From assembly GCA_046154185.1 (NCBI GenBank), contig JBJXGE010000009.1, positions 62,001 through 126,000 on the forward strand: a stretch of DNA of 64,000 nt. Reading direction: 5' to 3'. The position numbers were made by a program, and so were the translations under genes. This DNA is from JBJXGE01 sp046154185 (lineage in GTDB: Bacteria > Planctomycetota > UBA8108 > UBA1146 > JAJFFE01). A model generated the notes under the pieces. That model searched no databases, was not told the DNA's origin, and worked only from the letters and a program-made list of their open reading frames with translations. Shown here in pieces: positions 43,084-53,042 of the stretch (positions are counted from its first letter, which is position 1; every line of letters starts with the position of its first letter).

Positions 43084-43260
43084 GATGGCGAGTCCGGCTT
43101 CCTTGCCAGCCCCTGATCCCACCGAGTGTGAAAATCCTAGCGCGCGACCGCGCTGGGCGAGCGGGCCACGTCGAAATCATCGTGTGGGATCGGATGCCAA
43201 TACGGTATCGGACTGATAGTGGGCGGCACTTGAGATGAGGCCGTGAAGCAAGCGGTGAAA

Positions 43261-43286
43261 TCGGAGCGGCGCGTGCGCCGCTCCGA
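43261..43286 (-). terminator. Strong GC hairpin downstream of the secreted repeat protein
   Basis: Perfect inverted repeat TCGGAGCGGCG-CGTG-CGCCGCTCCGA, 11 bases past the stop codon of the gene at 43298-45490. On the minus strand it is followed only by TTTC, so termination is likely but the T-run is weak. Confidence 0.6.
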
Positions 43287-43297
43287 ACACCCAGAAA

Positions 43298-45490
43298 CTA
43301 CGGGCAGGTGTAGCTATCGCAATCGAGCGGATCGAGGGTCGAGTCCGTGCCGCACGAACCATACGGCGCCGGCAACGGAACACTCGGCGTCCCAAAGAGC
43401 GCCTGCAGCGTCGCGATCGCGTCCGCGATGTTGACCAGTCCGTCGTCGTTGGCGTCACATGCATCGGCGCAGGCCAACACCGTCGGGGGCGGCACGAACA
43501 AGTAATTCAGCAGCGACACGGCATCCGCGATGTTGAAGCCGCCGTCGCCGTTACACTCACCGCGCCGAAACGCGACGAGCGGCGAATGGATCACGGCGCA
43601 CGAGACAGCCGTACCGTATGGACCGCCGCAACTACCGCGCACGGTGTACGTGTGGCTGCCGGCCGCGACGGCGCTGTCGAGGTAACTCGTTGCGATCGCT
43701 GGCAGCATGGCGATCGGCGAGCCGTCGCGCCCAATCTCGATCGCCACGTACGCATCGAGATTGACCCAAGTGAGCTGCACGCCGCTCGGCGACGATTCGC
43801 AGCTCACAGCGCCGACGGCGACGCACGGTGTGTAACATGGCCCCAAGGTAGTGGACGGAACGGGAATCGCGGCCGGATCCGATGGTGCGGAGACGGGCGG
43901 AAACGCCGGCGCGTGATTGAGCGTGATCGTGCCGGCGATGTCTGCGAGCATCTCCGCTTGGATGTTGATCTGCTGGTGCCCGGTAACTTCCACCGAGCCG
44001 GTGATCACGCAGCGACTGCGAATTTGGCCACCGGCGGCAAACGAGATATCGCAGCCTTCGATGGTGATCGCACCGCCGGTTCCGGCCGGCCCGGCCCCCG
44101 CCCCTTCACCGTTCGCGCGAATTCGGGTCGCGGCATCGGCGGTGATATCGAGTCCGGCACGGACTTCGATCGCGCCGCCGAATCCGTCCGGCGCATTTCC
44201 ATTCGCGTCGAGGTGTGCGCCGACGAGCGCGATCGCGCCTTGCGGCGCCAACAAGCTGATGGGAGACGCTTCCCCGGCCGCGCCGGTGCCATCGGTCACG
44301 ATGAACGATTGCAGAGTAATGTCGCCAGCGAGCGCGCTGAGAGTGATGCCGTCGAAGCTGATGTTCGCGCGCGCGTCCATGTCGCCCGTTACTTGTAAGC
44401 CGAGTCCGCCGACTATGGCGATGCCGCCACTGTAGGCGTCGGATCCGCCGCCCGCTTCATGAGTGCCGGCCAACGTCACGAGGCCGCCGGCATCGATGAC
44501 GATGTCGCCGCCGTCACTGTCGATTTGCCGACCATCGACGCGCGTGCGGCCCGCTGTCTGTGTGTAACTGCCAGCGCAGGTCGCGGCGTAAACGCCGCCG
44601 TAAGCGTAATAGCCGCTACTCAAGTCGATATTCGCGCTCACGCTGATGTTTCCGCCGGCATTGAGTGTGACGTAACCGCCGTCGCCGCCGCCGTCGAGGA
44701 ATGTGCCCGTTGGACCGGCGCCATCGATGACAGCGCCGATGCTGATGTTGCCGCCCGCCGAGAGATCCACCGAACCGCCATAGCCGGCAAAGTCATCGTA
44801 GACACGCGCACCGATATCGAGCCGGTCGCTCGTGATAATGTCCGTGCCCGCGACCATCGTGAGCGTGCCGCCGTCGAAAGAGCCGCCGAGCGCGTTGATC
44901 GGCTCCATCACCGTGATGGAACCGGTTGCAGTGATACTGAGGTCGCCGCCGGTCGAGTCGAGACCGCTCTCGAGATCAATGCTCGGCGCAAGGCCGTCGA
45001 CGACAACATTGCCGCCCGCTTGAATCGTGATGATGCCGCCGTCCGTGTCGACGGTCGTGCCGCGTGCGCGCAAGGCGCCGCCCGGTCCGATCGAGACCGC
45101 GCCGGCTGCCTGGATCGCGATCGTTCCGACCAGGAAGCCATCGTTGTGGTCGATGATCCCGTTGATGTTGACGCTGCCGTCGTAGCCGCCGCCGAGGACC
45201 GTGGTGATCGTCGTGGTCGAGAACGTGTCGCCGTTGATGCGACCGCCATTAGCGAGCGTGAAGCGCGCCGCGATGATTGTTACGTCGTTCGTCGTGAACG
45301 TGGCTTCGAGATACACGTCGCGGGCGCCGAAATCGAGAATACAGCCCGGACCGATCACTTCATCGGCCGTGATAATGAGCGGATCCTGCGGACCAAAAAC
45401 GGCGGCGCTGCAAACTTGCGCAATTGCCGGTCGGTGAATAACGAGCGCCAAAATCAGGGATGCTAGCGCACTGGCTGCAGATGGACGCAC
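43298..45490 (-). CDS. Large secreted beta-repeat protein with dockerin-like C-terminus
   Basis: 730 residues from a GTG with GAGAGAGG six bases upstream. A signal peptide ends near residue 24 (IHRPAIAQ). Residues ~40-500 are irregular beta-strand repeats rich in Gly/Asp/Thr, of the form GGxxTIxAxGNIxVxxxI (for example GGDLSITATGSITV, GGYVTLNAGGNISV). This is the pattern of right-handed beta-helix/filamentous-haemagglutinin-like proteins. A fibronectin-III-like module (~570-640, ending AAGSHTYTVRGS) precedes the dockerin/EF-hand-like domain (RGECNGDGGFNIADAV, DANDDGLVNIADAI). Likely a surface or matrix protein; no enzymatic motif is seen. Confidence 0.82.
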   Translation of the reverse strand: MRPSAASALASLILALVIHRPAIAQVCSAAVFGPQDPLIITADEVIGPGCILDFGARDVYLEATFTTNDVTIIAARFTLANGGRINGDTFSTTTITTVLGGGYDGSVNINGIIDHNDGFLVGTIAIQAAGAVSIGPGGALRARGTTVDTDGGIITIQAGGNVVVDGLAPSIDLESGLDSTGGDLSITATGSITVMEPINALGGSFDGGTLTMVAGTDIITSDRLDIGARVYDDFAGYGGSVDLSAGGNISIGAVIDGAGPTGTFLDGGGDGGYVTLNAGGNISVSANIDLSSGYYAYGGVYAATCAGSYTQTAGRTRVDGRQIDSDGGDIVIDAGGLVTLAGTHEAGGGSDAYSGGIAIVGGLGLQVTGDMDARANISFDGITLSALAGDITLQSFIVTDGTGAAGEASPISLLAPQGAIALVGAHLDANGNAPDGFGGAIEVRAGLDITADAATRIRANGEGAGAGPAGTGGAITIEGCDISFAAGGQIRSRCVITGSVEVTGHQQINIQAEMLADIAGTITLNHAPAFPPVSAPSDPAAIPVPSTTLGPCYTPCVAVGAVSCESSPSGVQLTWVNLDAYVAIEIGRDGSPIAMLPAIATSYLDSAVAAGSHTYTVRGSCGGPYGTAVSCAVIHSPLVAFRRGECNGDGGFNIADAVSLLNYLFVPPPTVLACADACDANDDGLVNIADAIATLQALFGTPSVPLPAPYGSCGTDSTLDPLDCDSYTCP

Positions 45491-45741
45491 GAAGGACCTC
45501 TCTCTCGCAGCTCGACCGCCCTACGGCCCTCTTGCCGACAACTCTCTGCCGACGACGCGCGAAGTCCGGAGCGGTCAAGCTGCACGAAGATCCAGCTCGC
45601 GCATCGACGATTCGAGTGAGAAACCTTGCTCTTTCTTCTGACGACCAGCCCACGAACCACTGTGATGGATTGCTGGAAGCCTAGCGCCTCCGCTTCGAGA
45701 ATTCCACAGCGGCGCGTCCCGCGCGTCCTCTAGTCCCCGTT

Positions 45742-48700
45742 TCAATCGTTGCACTCGAGGGTTTCAATGCCGCCGCCGAGGAATACCAGCACGGTTCGCA
45801 CGCTAGCAGGCGGAAGCCGCCAAAGTTGAGCGACCGCCTTTCGATAGATGGCGAGCTGGGGTCCGTAGCGCTCGAGACGAGTGGCGGCGTCGGGCGCTCG
45901 TTCGCTCGTCGACTCTTCGGTTTTGTAGTCGAGGAGTTCGGCCGCCACGACGCGATCGGCCGCGCGCACGAGCGTCAGTCGATCGATGGCGCCGGTGCAG
46001 AGCCCGGAATCCAAGCGGAGCGCGAACGGATGCTCTCGCAACAATTCGACCCGCACGGCGCGTTGCGCATCGCTGCGTGAAGATGGCGCTACGGCGGCAC
46101 GGAAGCGCGACGCGTCGAACCAACGATCGCGAGCGAGTTGCTGGAGATAAATGCGAAAGCGTTCGAGCAACGCCTGCGCGGTCACGGCATCGACTTCGCG
46201 CGCGACGAGCGCGAGGAGTCGTGGCGCGTCGATAGCGTCGGCGATAGTTGCGGCCGGCTCGAGCCATTCGATGGTCTCGAACCAACGATGAAAGACTCGG
46301 CCGCGCGCGACCGCGGTGTGATCGAGAAGTCGAAAGCTCGGCGGCGCCGACGCGCGCGCGAGCTGCGACGGCGTGACGCGCGGCAAGGAGCGACGCGCGC
46401 GCACTGACTTGGCGAAAGCGATGCTCGAGGCGCCCCGACTCGGCGGGGCCGATGGCGGCGGAGCTGCCACCATGGATGCTCGGCGCTGGCGGCTGGTCTG
46501 ATACCAATTCTTGTCGCCGCCTTCGAGTTCGAACGCGACCGTCTCGGGCTTCAGCGACTGCTTTCCAATCAATTGGAGCCGCAGCAAATCGGCAAAGGAC
46601 TTTGGCGCCTCGATTTTCTTCGCCGGATTAGGCGCAACGATGATGTGCAACGCGAAAGCCGCCCGCGTGAGCGCCACGTACAGCAAGCACAACTGTTCGC
46701 GGATCACTTCATCGCGCCAACTTCGAAAGTAGTCGCGGCACTCGGCGCTCAGCGCTTGATAGGGCTCACTTGGATACCGCAAGACTCCGCTCGGCCGCAA
46801 CGTCGCCGGGTCCTTGCGAACGACGAGCCTTGGTCGTAGCCGAGGCGGCAGACACTCAATGTCCAATTCCGGCAACACCACGATGTCGAATTCGAGCCCC
46901 TTCGCTTTGTGGATCGTCATCACTCGAATGCGGGACGCGGCGGGGTTTTCAACGCGCTCGAGCTCGACGAAGCGGCAGAAGTCACTCGGTCGGGTGTTGC
47001 TCGTATTTGGAAAACGTCGAGCCAGACCGAGCAGCTGGCGCAAGCGCGATTGCTCATGCGGCGAAGCGCGCGCACTGAGCCACCGCACTGGTGCGTCGAG
47101 GGCGGCGGCGAAACCGAGGCGGCAAATGTCTGCGCGCAGCGCGCGCGCCGCGGTTTCGAGCGTTCTGCGCGTCGTCTCGTCGCGCCACGCCGTGTCGGCC
47201 TTGAGTCCCAACAACTCGGCGAGCGGCGAGGTCAGAACGTGGAAGGCGGCGACCGTGTCACGGGGCTGATCGGCGAGTCGAATGAAGGAAAGCAAGAGCC
47301 CCACTGCCGGAGAGTCGGTCAGTGGATTGCCGCCTTCTTCACTGGCGAGAATGCCGAGGCGTCGCAGCTCGTAGATGAGCCGACTGACCGCGACATTGCG
47401 ACGCACCAGCACGCCGATCGTGGTGTTCGGAGCATGCGCGGCGAGTTCGGCGATTCGGCGCGCCGCGAACTTCAAAGTCTCCGGGGCGACCCTTGAAGTG
47501 TCCGGCGCCGCGGGCGCGACTTCGATCGCGACATAGCCCGGTTCGGTCTTATCGGCCTGATGGGACTGAAAGTGCTGCAACCACTTCGACACCGCGGCCT
47601 GATCCTGCCCGTCTACGACGTTTGCGAGCGCTGGCGCGAAGACACGGTTGACGAATTCGATGACGACCGGCGTCGAACGGTAGCTGCGATGGAGACGGTG
47701 CCAATGGATATTGGGCAGCGACTCTTCGAGGTGTCGAAAGAGGTCAGTGTCGCCACCGCGCCAGCCGAAAATCCCCTGTTTCAAGTCGCCGACGAAGAAA
47801 AACGAAGACTCGCCACTCACGGTCGCGGTCAGTTCCTCGGCCATCGGCGCGAGGACGGTCCATTGCGTCAACGACGTGTCTTGAAACTCATCGAGCAGTA
47901 GGTGGCGCAAATGCGCGTCGAGTCGAAAGTGGAAATCGGCTAACACTCCGCGCGCGGTGGCGCCGGCCAGAATGCTTGCGAGTTCACCAAAACCGAAGGC
48001 GCCGCGCTCCTGCAGAGTTCGACCGTAGTGTTTATGAAACGCGGCCAGTAGCTCGAACGTGGCCAGGGTTTGACGATTGAACTCGAGCACGAGCTGGTGG
48101 GCAGCGAGCTGATTCAGCACGCGAATCGGCGCGGCGAGATCTTCTGGAATCTCTTTTTCGTAGTACTGAAGGTCTTCCTCAAAGACCTTGCCAGCGATGC
48201 CTTTCGTAACGAGAAGCTTCCATTTGCCGAGAGCGACCTGCTTGCGGAGCGCCGCCAATCCCGATTGCCAATTCTTGTTCGGCTCGCCGTTTTTTTTGAC
48301 CGGCGTCGGCCATTCCGCCAGCACCGCCTTCGCCCACGCGACCCGCTCCGGGTCGGGCGCAGCGGGCGTTGCGAGTTGGCGCCAAATTTCGCGATCCGAC
48401 GCGGCCAAATAGCACGCGTACAGCTCGCTCGCTAGGTGGGCGAACTGTTGCATGACGGTTGAACCGATCGTTCCTCGGCTCATGAGTCGTAGCAGATCGC
48501 GAAGCTGCGCCGGGTTCTCGGCCGCGAGCAGTTCGGCGATCGCGAGACTTCGCGATTGATCAGCCGTCTGTGAATCGGCAATCGCCCAGTCGGGCGGCAA
48601 GTAGATTTCGTCGCCGCAACTCTTCGCCAACCGCACGAAGAGACTGTCGAGCGTGCCGACCTCCATGGCGTGAAGCCCATCCACGAGCCGGAGCAAGATG

Positions 48701-48984
48701 CGACCAGCGGCGGCCGAATCGAGCGGTCGATGCGCAAACCTCGCGAGTTCAGCGCAGTCGCGCGGGTTGAGCGTCGCACTGGCGAGCCAACGGAACAACG
48801 ACTTCAAGATGGCTCCCGCTGCCTTGCGAGTGAATGTGACGGCGATAATCTCACTCGGTGACGCGCCATCGAAAAATAGTCGCACCAGTCGCATGGTGAG
48901 TTGATGCGTTTTCCCGGAGCCCGCCGATGCCAGGATGCCAATGTGCGGAGCGCTCGCTAATTTTGCTGCGTCTTCGTGGCTCAC
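45742..48984 (-). CDS. addA: AddA-like UvrD/PcrA-family helicase with C-terminal nuclease domain
   Basis: 1080 residues. Superfamily 1 helicase motifs appear in order: ILASAGSGKTHQL (I), IIAVTFTRKAAGAIL (Ia), HLLLDEFQDTSLTQW (II), FFVGDLKQGIFGWRG (III), LHRSYRS (IV), VMTIHKAKGLEFDIVVLPE (V) and LLYVALTRA (VI). The C-terminus has the RecB-type PD-(D/E)XK nuclease core (TGAIDRLTLV ... AAELLDYKTEE). The GTG start overlaps the stop of the upstream nuclease gene (GTGA). Together the two genes look like an AddAB/RexAB-type complex for processing double-strand breaks and loading RecA. The symbol is by analogy; some planctomycete versions are only distantly related to B. subtilis AddA. Confidence 0.88.
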   Translation of the reverse strand: MSHEDAAKLASAPHIGILASAGSGKTHQLTMRLVRLFFDGASPSEIIAVTFTRKAAGAILKSLFRWLASATLNPRDCAELARFAHRPLDSAAAGRILLRLVDGLHAMEVGTLDSLFVRLAKSCGDEIYLPPDWAIADSQTADQSRSLAIAELLAAENPAQLRDLLRLMSRGTIGSTVMQQFAHLASELYACYLAASDREIWRQLATPAAPDPERVAWAKAVLAEWPTPVKKNGEPNKNWQSGLAALRKQVALGKWKLLVTKGIAGKVFEEDLQYYEKEIPEDLAAPIRVLNQLAAHQLVLEFNRQTLATFELLAAFHKHYGRTLQERGAFGFGELASILAGATARGVLADFHFRLDAHLRHLLLDEFQDTSLTQWTVLAPMAEELTATVSGESSFFFVGDLKQGIFGWRGGDTDLFRHLEESLPNIHWHRLHRSYRSTPVVIEFVNRVFAPALANVVDGQDQAAVSKWLQHFQSHQADKTEPGYVAIEVAPAAPDTSRVAPETLKFAARRIAELAAHAPNTTIGVLVRRNVAVSRLIYELRRLGILASEEGGNPLTDSPAVGLLLSFIRLADQPRDTVAAFHVLTSPLAELLGLKADTAWRDETTRRTLETAARALRADICRLGFAAALDAPVRWLSARASPHEQSRLRQLLGLARRFPNTSNTRPSDFCRFVELERVENPAASRIRVMTIHKAKGLEFDIVVLPELDIECLPPRLRPRLVVRKDPATLRPSGVLRYPSEPYQALSAECRDYFRSWRDEVIREQLCLLYVALTRAAFALHIIVAPNPAKKIEAPKSFADLLRLQLIGKQSLKPETVAFELEGGDKNWYQTSRQRRASMVAAPPPSAPPSRGASSIAFAKSVRARRSLPRVTPSQLARASAPPSFRLLDHTAVARGRVFHRWFETIEWLEPAATIADAIDAPRLLALVAREVDAVTAQALLERFRIYLQQLARDRWFDASRFRAAVAPSSRSDAQRAVRVELLREHPFALRLDSGLCTGAIDRLTLVRAADRVVAAELLDYKTEESTSERAPDAATRLERYGPQLAIYRKAVAQLWRLPPASVRTVLVFLGGGIETLECND

Positions 48985-51794
48985 GCCGACTCCCCCTGGT
49001 CATCGGCCAACTCGTCGTCGCTGCCAGCGATCAAGAGCCCGTCCATACAAATCGGTGCGTATTCGGCGAAGCCGCGCGGCGGCTGAGGCGATGGCGGCCA
49101 AAACACGCCGTTGCCAATTGCTGCGAGCACTCGCAAGAGCGTCGCGTCCGCGGTCTGCAAATCACTCTCGTTCCACTTCGCCAACTGTTCGACCTCGACG
49201 TTCTCGTCCTTTGACAGGCAGAGGTAACCGAGCTCCGGCGAGCGAAAGTTTTTCGTTCGCACGAGGCGCGCATAGAGTGGTAGTTGAAGATCGATCCACT
49301 CGCGACCGCCGTCCGCGGCCGCTCGCCGGTGCCGCTGATCCGGAGACTTGACCCTATCAGCGGTCTTGTAGTCGTAGACGCGAACATCTTCCGAGTCATC
49401 CAAGCGATCGATGCGATCGATGCGTCCAATCAGTTCGATTTCGCGACCGCCGACCAGGAGCCGCTCCGCGACCTCGAGCTCTGCAGCCACTATTCGCCAA
49501 CCCTCCTGGCGATGCCTGGCCTGCCAAGTCGCGAAGCTGCGCAAACGTTGCTCGAGCAGCAACTGTTGGAGCCTCACGGCCGGCAACGAGTTCGCGGCAA
49601 TTGGGCTCATGCGCGCACGGAGATCGAGAAGAAGTGCTTCGGCAATCTCATCTTGATCGCAACTCGCGCTGACAGGTCCGACGCCGAACGCATTCAGGAC
49701 TTCGTGCGCGAGCCGACCGAATGCGGCGGCATCGAACTCGCGCCGATCGTCGTCCACCGTCCGGAGGCGAAGCACATGGCGAAGGTAGTAGCGGTAGGGG
49801 CACGCGAGATAGTCGCGCAGCGCCGTGACGCTGAGACGTGCCGGCACTGGCGCGTTGGTTTGCGGCGCCGGCACTCGATAAATGACGGAATCGGCCGAGA
49901 CGTCTGTGGGCGTTGCGGCGACGGGCGGGGATTCCGATGGGTGAAACAACTGGAGTCGACGCGCCACAACGGGAGCCGCATGGCCGAGCACCAAGCGACT
50001 CGGCGCCAGGGGATCTTGCCGACTATCGGTGCGCGAGACGAAGTAGTGACAAGATCGGCGCGAGTGCTTGAGCACGTGCAGGTAATACGCATCGCGCACG
50101 TGGCGGTGCGCGTGATGTGGTAAGCCGAGTTGGCGGCGCACCGATTCTGGCAAATGCGGGTCGACCCGCAGCGGGCCGGGGACGGCTTGATCGCTCATGC
50201 CAGTGATCAACAAGTGCGGTGCATCGTCGAGCGGCAACTCGAGCCACCCGACGATTTCGACGGCAGGCGCTCCAGCTTCTTCAGCGATCGACTCGTGCTC
50301 CGCGTCGCGCAACAGCCAGCGCAACAACTCGACGCTCGTCAGGGGCGTGGTGAGGGTCGAGGGCAGTGCGGCGTTGTCCTCGAGCGCCGCCAAGAGCGAA
50401 TCCCAACCTTGGCGGGATCGCGCGTCGATGTTCGAGAGCAATTCGTCCGCGCTCACGGCGGCGTAAACGGGCGCGAGCACGTCGGCCAAGTTGCGGGCGA
50501 TGGTCTGCGGCGGCTGCGGAGTCGTCGCATCGAGAAGCGGCGTGCACAGTGATTCGAGCTGCGACTGAATTCTCGCCAAGTCGCGCCAATCGTCGGTATC
50601 GTCGCGCGCCTCGAAGCGCGCAGTGCGTGGCAGGAATCTTTCGTGGTACTCCGCGAGTCGCGCAAAGATCTTGGCCGCGGCGCTGCCGTTCGCTCCCGAA
50701 CCTGCCAGCAGCCACGCCTCGAAGTAGGGGTGGCGAGCCAGCGCCCCGAAACTCGCGAACGTGCGGTGCTCGAGGAAATCCGCGAGCCGCGCGACCAACA
50801 ACCATGGCGCGGTTTCGCTGACGGCGGAACCGGGCGCGGCATGGTGGGGAACGTTGGCGCTCGCGAGCGCTTCGCGCAAATCCGGAATGACATCCGGGTC
50901 GGCAAAACCGATGGTGACGTCGTCGATGGTAGAGTCGGGCGCGAGCTTCGCCATCAACTCGAGCGCTTGCCCCGCTTGCTCACGCGGATCTTGCGAGAAA
51001 TGAAGGCACTCCTCGGCGAACTCGAGTGAACGGTCAGTCCACCGTTCGACGACGAGGCAACCCCACGAATCAAAGTCGTCTTGTAGCGCGACTGGCGCGT
51101 GCACGAAAATCTCGGGCGTCAGGTTGAGTGTGGCGAGTAACCGCTTGAGTTCGGGGGCGAGGTCAACGATGCCAACGAGGACGAGTGCGCCAACCACCAC
51201 GCCGGAACTGCTCGCGAGCGCGTGGAGCGCCCGCGCGGGATCGATGAGTCCCGCACTGGCGAGAATCTCGTGGTAGCTGCCTTCCACTTTGGTGAGCCAG
51301 TGCCAGTGTTGGCGACCCGTTTTGGCTGCGATGGTTGCGAAGTCGAAACCCTGCGCCGTAATCTCGTTCTGCGTTCTTTGGATACGGCGCGCTCTCTCGA
51401 GTTGCAGGAGAGTCGTCGCGCCGAGGTCGGGCGACGCGGAATCGAATGAGTGCGCATCGGACGAATCGGACTCGGGCGGCGCAAGCAGCATTGCGCGCTG
51501 CCACGCGTGGATGGCAGCGCGCGGACTCGCTAGGGCGAGCGCGCTCGGAACGACCGCGCGCTCGAGCAGCGCCGGCAGCAGTCCTTGCGGTGTGAGGAGA
51601 CGAGGCGGCACGAGACCCAAGCCGCGAGCTTCGCTCGCGCCGATCAACAACTCGAGCAGCCGACGTCCGGACCGAGCACCCGGCAACACCACGAGCGTCC
51701 GACTCAAGTCGATGACGGTTTCACGGACCGCGCCGTCGACGAGCCACGTCGCCACCGTCGGCAACAGCGGGTTTTTCCAATCGACAAAAAGCAT
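48981..51794 (-). CDS. addB: AddB-like protein with PD-(D/E)XK nuclease domain, no Fe-S cysteines
   Basis: From the ATG at 51794 the protein is 937 residues (a start at 51911 adds 39). The N-terminal region (TLVVLPGARSGRRLLELLIG) replaces the Walker A found in AddB by a degenerate loop. The C-terminal nuclease core is ELIGRIDRIDRLDD ... VRVYDYKTADRV ... LQLPLYARL, preceded by LACPYRYYLRHVLRL. In AddB that Cys plus three cysteines near the end hold a 4Fe-4S cluster. Here no C-x2-C-x5-C follows, so the cluster is probably absent. It is translationally coupled to the helicase and is likely the inactivated-helicase/nuclease partner subunit. Confidence 0.82.
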   Translation of the reverse strand: MLFVDWKNPLLPTVATWLVDGAVRETVIDLSRTLVVLPGARSGRRLLELLIGASEARGLGLVPPRLLTPQGLLPALLERAVVPSALALASPRAAIHAWQRAMLLAPPESDSSDAHSFDSASPDLGATTLLQLERARRIQRTQNEITAQGFDFATIAAKTGRQHWHWLTKVEGSYHEILASAGLIDPARALHALASSSGVVVGALVLVGIVDLAPELKRLLATLNLTPEIFVHAPVALQDDFDSWGCLVVERWTDRSLEFAEECLHFSQDPREQAGQALELMAKLAPDSTIDDVTIGFADPDVIPDLREALASANVPHHAAPGSAVSETAPWLLVARLADFLEHRTFASFGALARHPYFEAWLLAGSGANGSAAAKIFARLAEYHERFLPRTARFEARDDTDDWRDLARIQSQLESLCTPLLDATTPQPPQTIARNLADVLAPVYAAVSADELLSNIDARSRQGWDSLLAALEDNAALPSTLTTPLTSVELLRWLLRDAEHESIAEEAGAPAVEIVGWLELPLDDAPHLLITGMSDQAVPGPLRVDPHLPESVRRQLGLPHHAHRHVRDAYYLHVLKHSRRSCHYFVSRTDSRQDPLAPSRLVLGHAAPVVARRLQLFHPSESPPVAATPTDVSADSVIYRVPAPQTNAPVPARLSVTALRDYLACPYRYYLRHVLRLRTVDDDRREFDAAAFGRLAHEVLNAFGVGPVSASCDQDEIAEALLLDLRARMSPIAANSLPAVRLQQLLLEQRLRSFATWQARHRQEGWRIVAAELEVAERLLVGGREIELIGRIDRIDRLDDSEDVRVYDYKTADRVKSPDQRHRRAAADGGREWIDLQLPLYARLVRTKNFRSPELGYLCLSKDENVEVEQLAKWNESDLQTADATLLRVLAAIGNGVFWPPSPQPPRGFAEYAPICMDGLLIAGSDDELADDQGESA

Positions 51795-52005
51795 CGGGCC
51801 CTGCGTGTCGGTGAGAGAAATGCTGGAACGCCGCGCCGCCAGCTCGTTCACTGCGCCGGTATACACTGCGCGATTAAAGCTGAGGAGCCGAATCCCGCGG
51901 CCGCTCGGCACCGACGTGGGGCCGCGAGGAGTTCGTCGCTCGGCTCGAGGATCGCGCTAGAATGCGCGCTTCGTCCGACCCGTAAGCTGGAATTGAAAGG
52001 TGTGC

Positions 52006-53025
52006 ATGTCGTTCGAGACCATTGCTGACACGCCCTCCGGACGCGCCGCGACCGCGGCGCGCGGTGGCGTTATCCCAGCATTCGTGTTCGCGCTCTTGTT
52101 GGGCGCGGCGTTTCTCCTTGTCCATTCTTCGAGCGACAAAGGAACTGGGCTTGGCGGTGCGACGCCCACGCCGATGAGCGATCGCGGTTACGAGCAGCGA
52201 CTCGAATCGTTGCTCGCGCAGCGACGGCCAGACGCGGCCGGCACCGACGTCGGTGCGCAACAACGAAACACCGCCGGTATGGAAATCCTCGAGATCTTGC
52301 GCGGCCTCGGCGCCGCGGATGTTTCCGTGCTGCGCGGGTTCTTGGCGCGTGAAAAGGATTTAGACAATCGGCGACTCTTGGTTGAAGGCATTGGGAACAC
52401 ACGGTGCGCGGACGCCGCGTTGGTGATCGATCAACATCTCGAGTGGGTGATTCAGCAACCCGAAGGACAACACCTCGCGCGCACGCGCGAAGAGCGGCAC
52501 ACGCTCGCGGCCCTCGCGGCGGTGAAGAACGCGACGTCGTTGGAGATTCTGACGCGCTGGGCGCGGCGCCGTGCGCGGATGACCGTGCCCGTTCGAGCCG
52601 GTGTGTTGGCGGCGATCGGCGGCCACCCGCAAGGCGCGACGCTTGCCGATGATCTGCTGCTCGGGCTCAACGACGACTCGCCCTTGGTCCGCATCGCAGC
52701 GTGCGACGCGCTCGGGCAGTTGCGAATCCTCGCCGCGGTCGAAAAGTTACTCGGACGAGTCGCCGGCGATCCCGATGACTCGGTACGGCAGGCCGCTATT
52801 CGGGCGCTGTCCGGACTGCAATTGCCCGCGATCGTCGAGCCGTTGGCTGCCCAGTTGTCGCGCGAAACCGTGCGACAGCTTCGCCTCGATTTGGTCGATG
52901 CTCTGGTGGCGATTGGGACCCGCGCAGCCGGTGAAGCACTCGAACGTCACGCGTCGAACGAGCGCGAGCCGCGGGTCTTGGAACGAGCAAGACGCGGCGC
53001 GCTGCAGATTTTGAATCCGAACTGA
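52006..53025 (+). CDS. Membrane-anchored HEAT-repeat protein
   Basis: 339 residues from the ATG at 52006 (AAAGG five bases upstream). An N-terminal membrane anchor (VIPAFVFALLLGAAFLLV, ~22-39) has a basic side ahead of it. The rest, from ~95 on, is helical with HEAT/PBS-lyase-like repeats: SPLVRIAACDALGQL, DSVRQAAIRALSGL, VRQLRLDLVDALVAIG. Such proteins serve as protein-binding scaffolds. No catalytic residues are recognised. It is divergent from the addB-like gene and convergent with the gene at 53043. Confidence 0.75.
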   Translation: MSFETIADTPSGRAATAARGGVIPAFVFALLLGAAFLLVHSSSDKGTGLGGATPTPMSDRGYEQRLESLLAQRRPDAAGTDVGAQQRNTAGMEILEILRGLGAADVSVLRGFLAREKDLDNRRLLVEGIGNTRCADAALVIDQHLEWVIQQPEGQHLARTREERHTLAALAAVKNATSLEILTRWARRRARMTVPVRAGVLAAIGGHPQGATLADDLLLGLNDDSPLVRIAACDALGQLRILAAVEKLLGRVAGDPDDSVRQAAIRALSGLQLPAIVEPLAAQLSRETVRQLRLDLVDALVAIGTRAAGEALERHASNEREPRVLERARRGALQILNPN

Positions 53026-53042
53026 CCCGCGCCCGCACTCGG

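Noticed and set aside
44459..45466. 335-codon plus-strand frame
   Set aside because: Antisense to the secreted repeat protein, whose signal peptide, repeats and dockerin-like tail are clear. The plus-strand product is Arg/Asp/Val-rich with no family motif.
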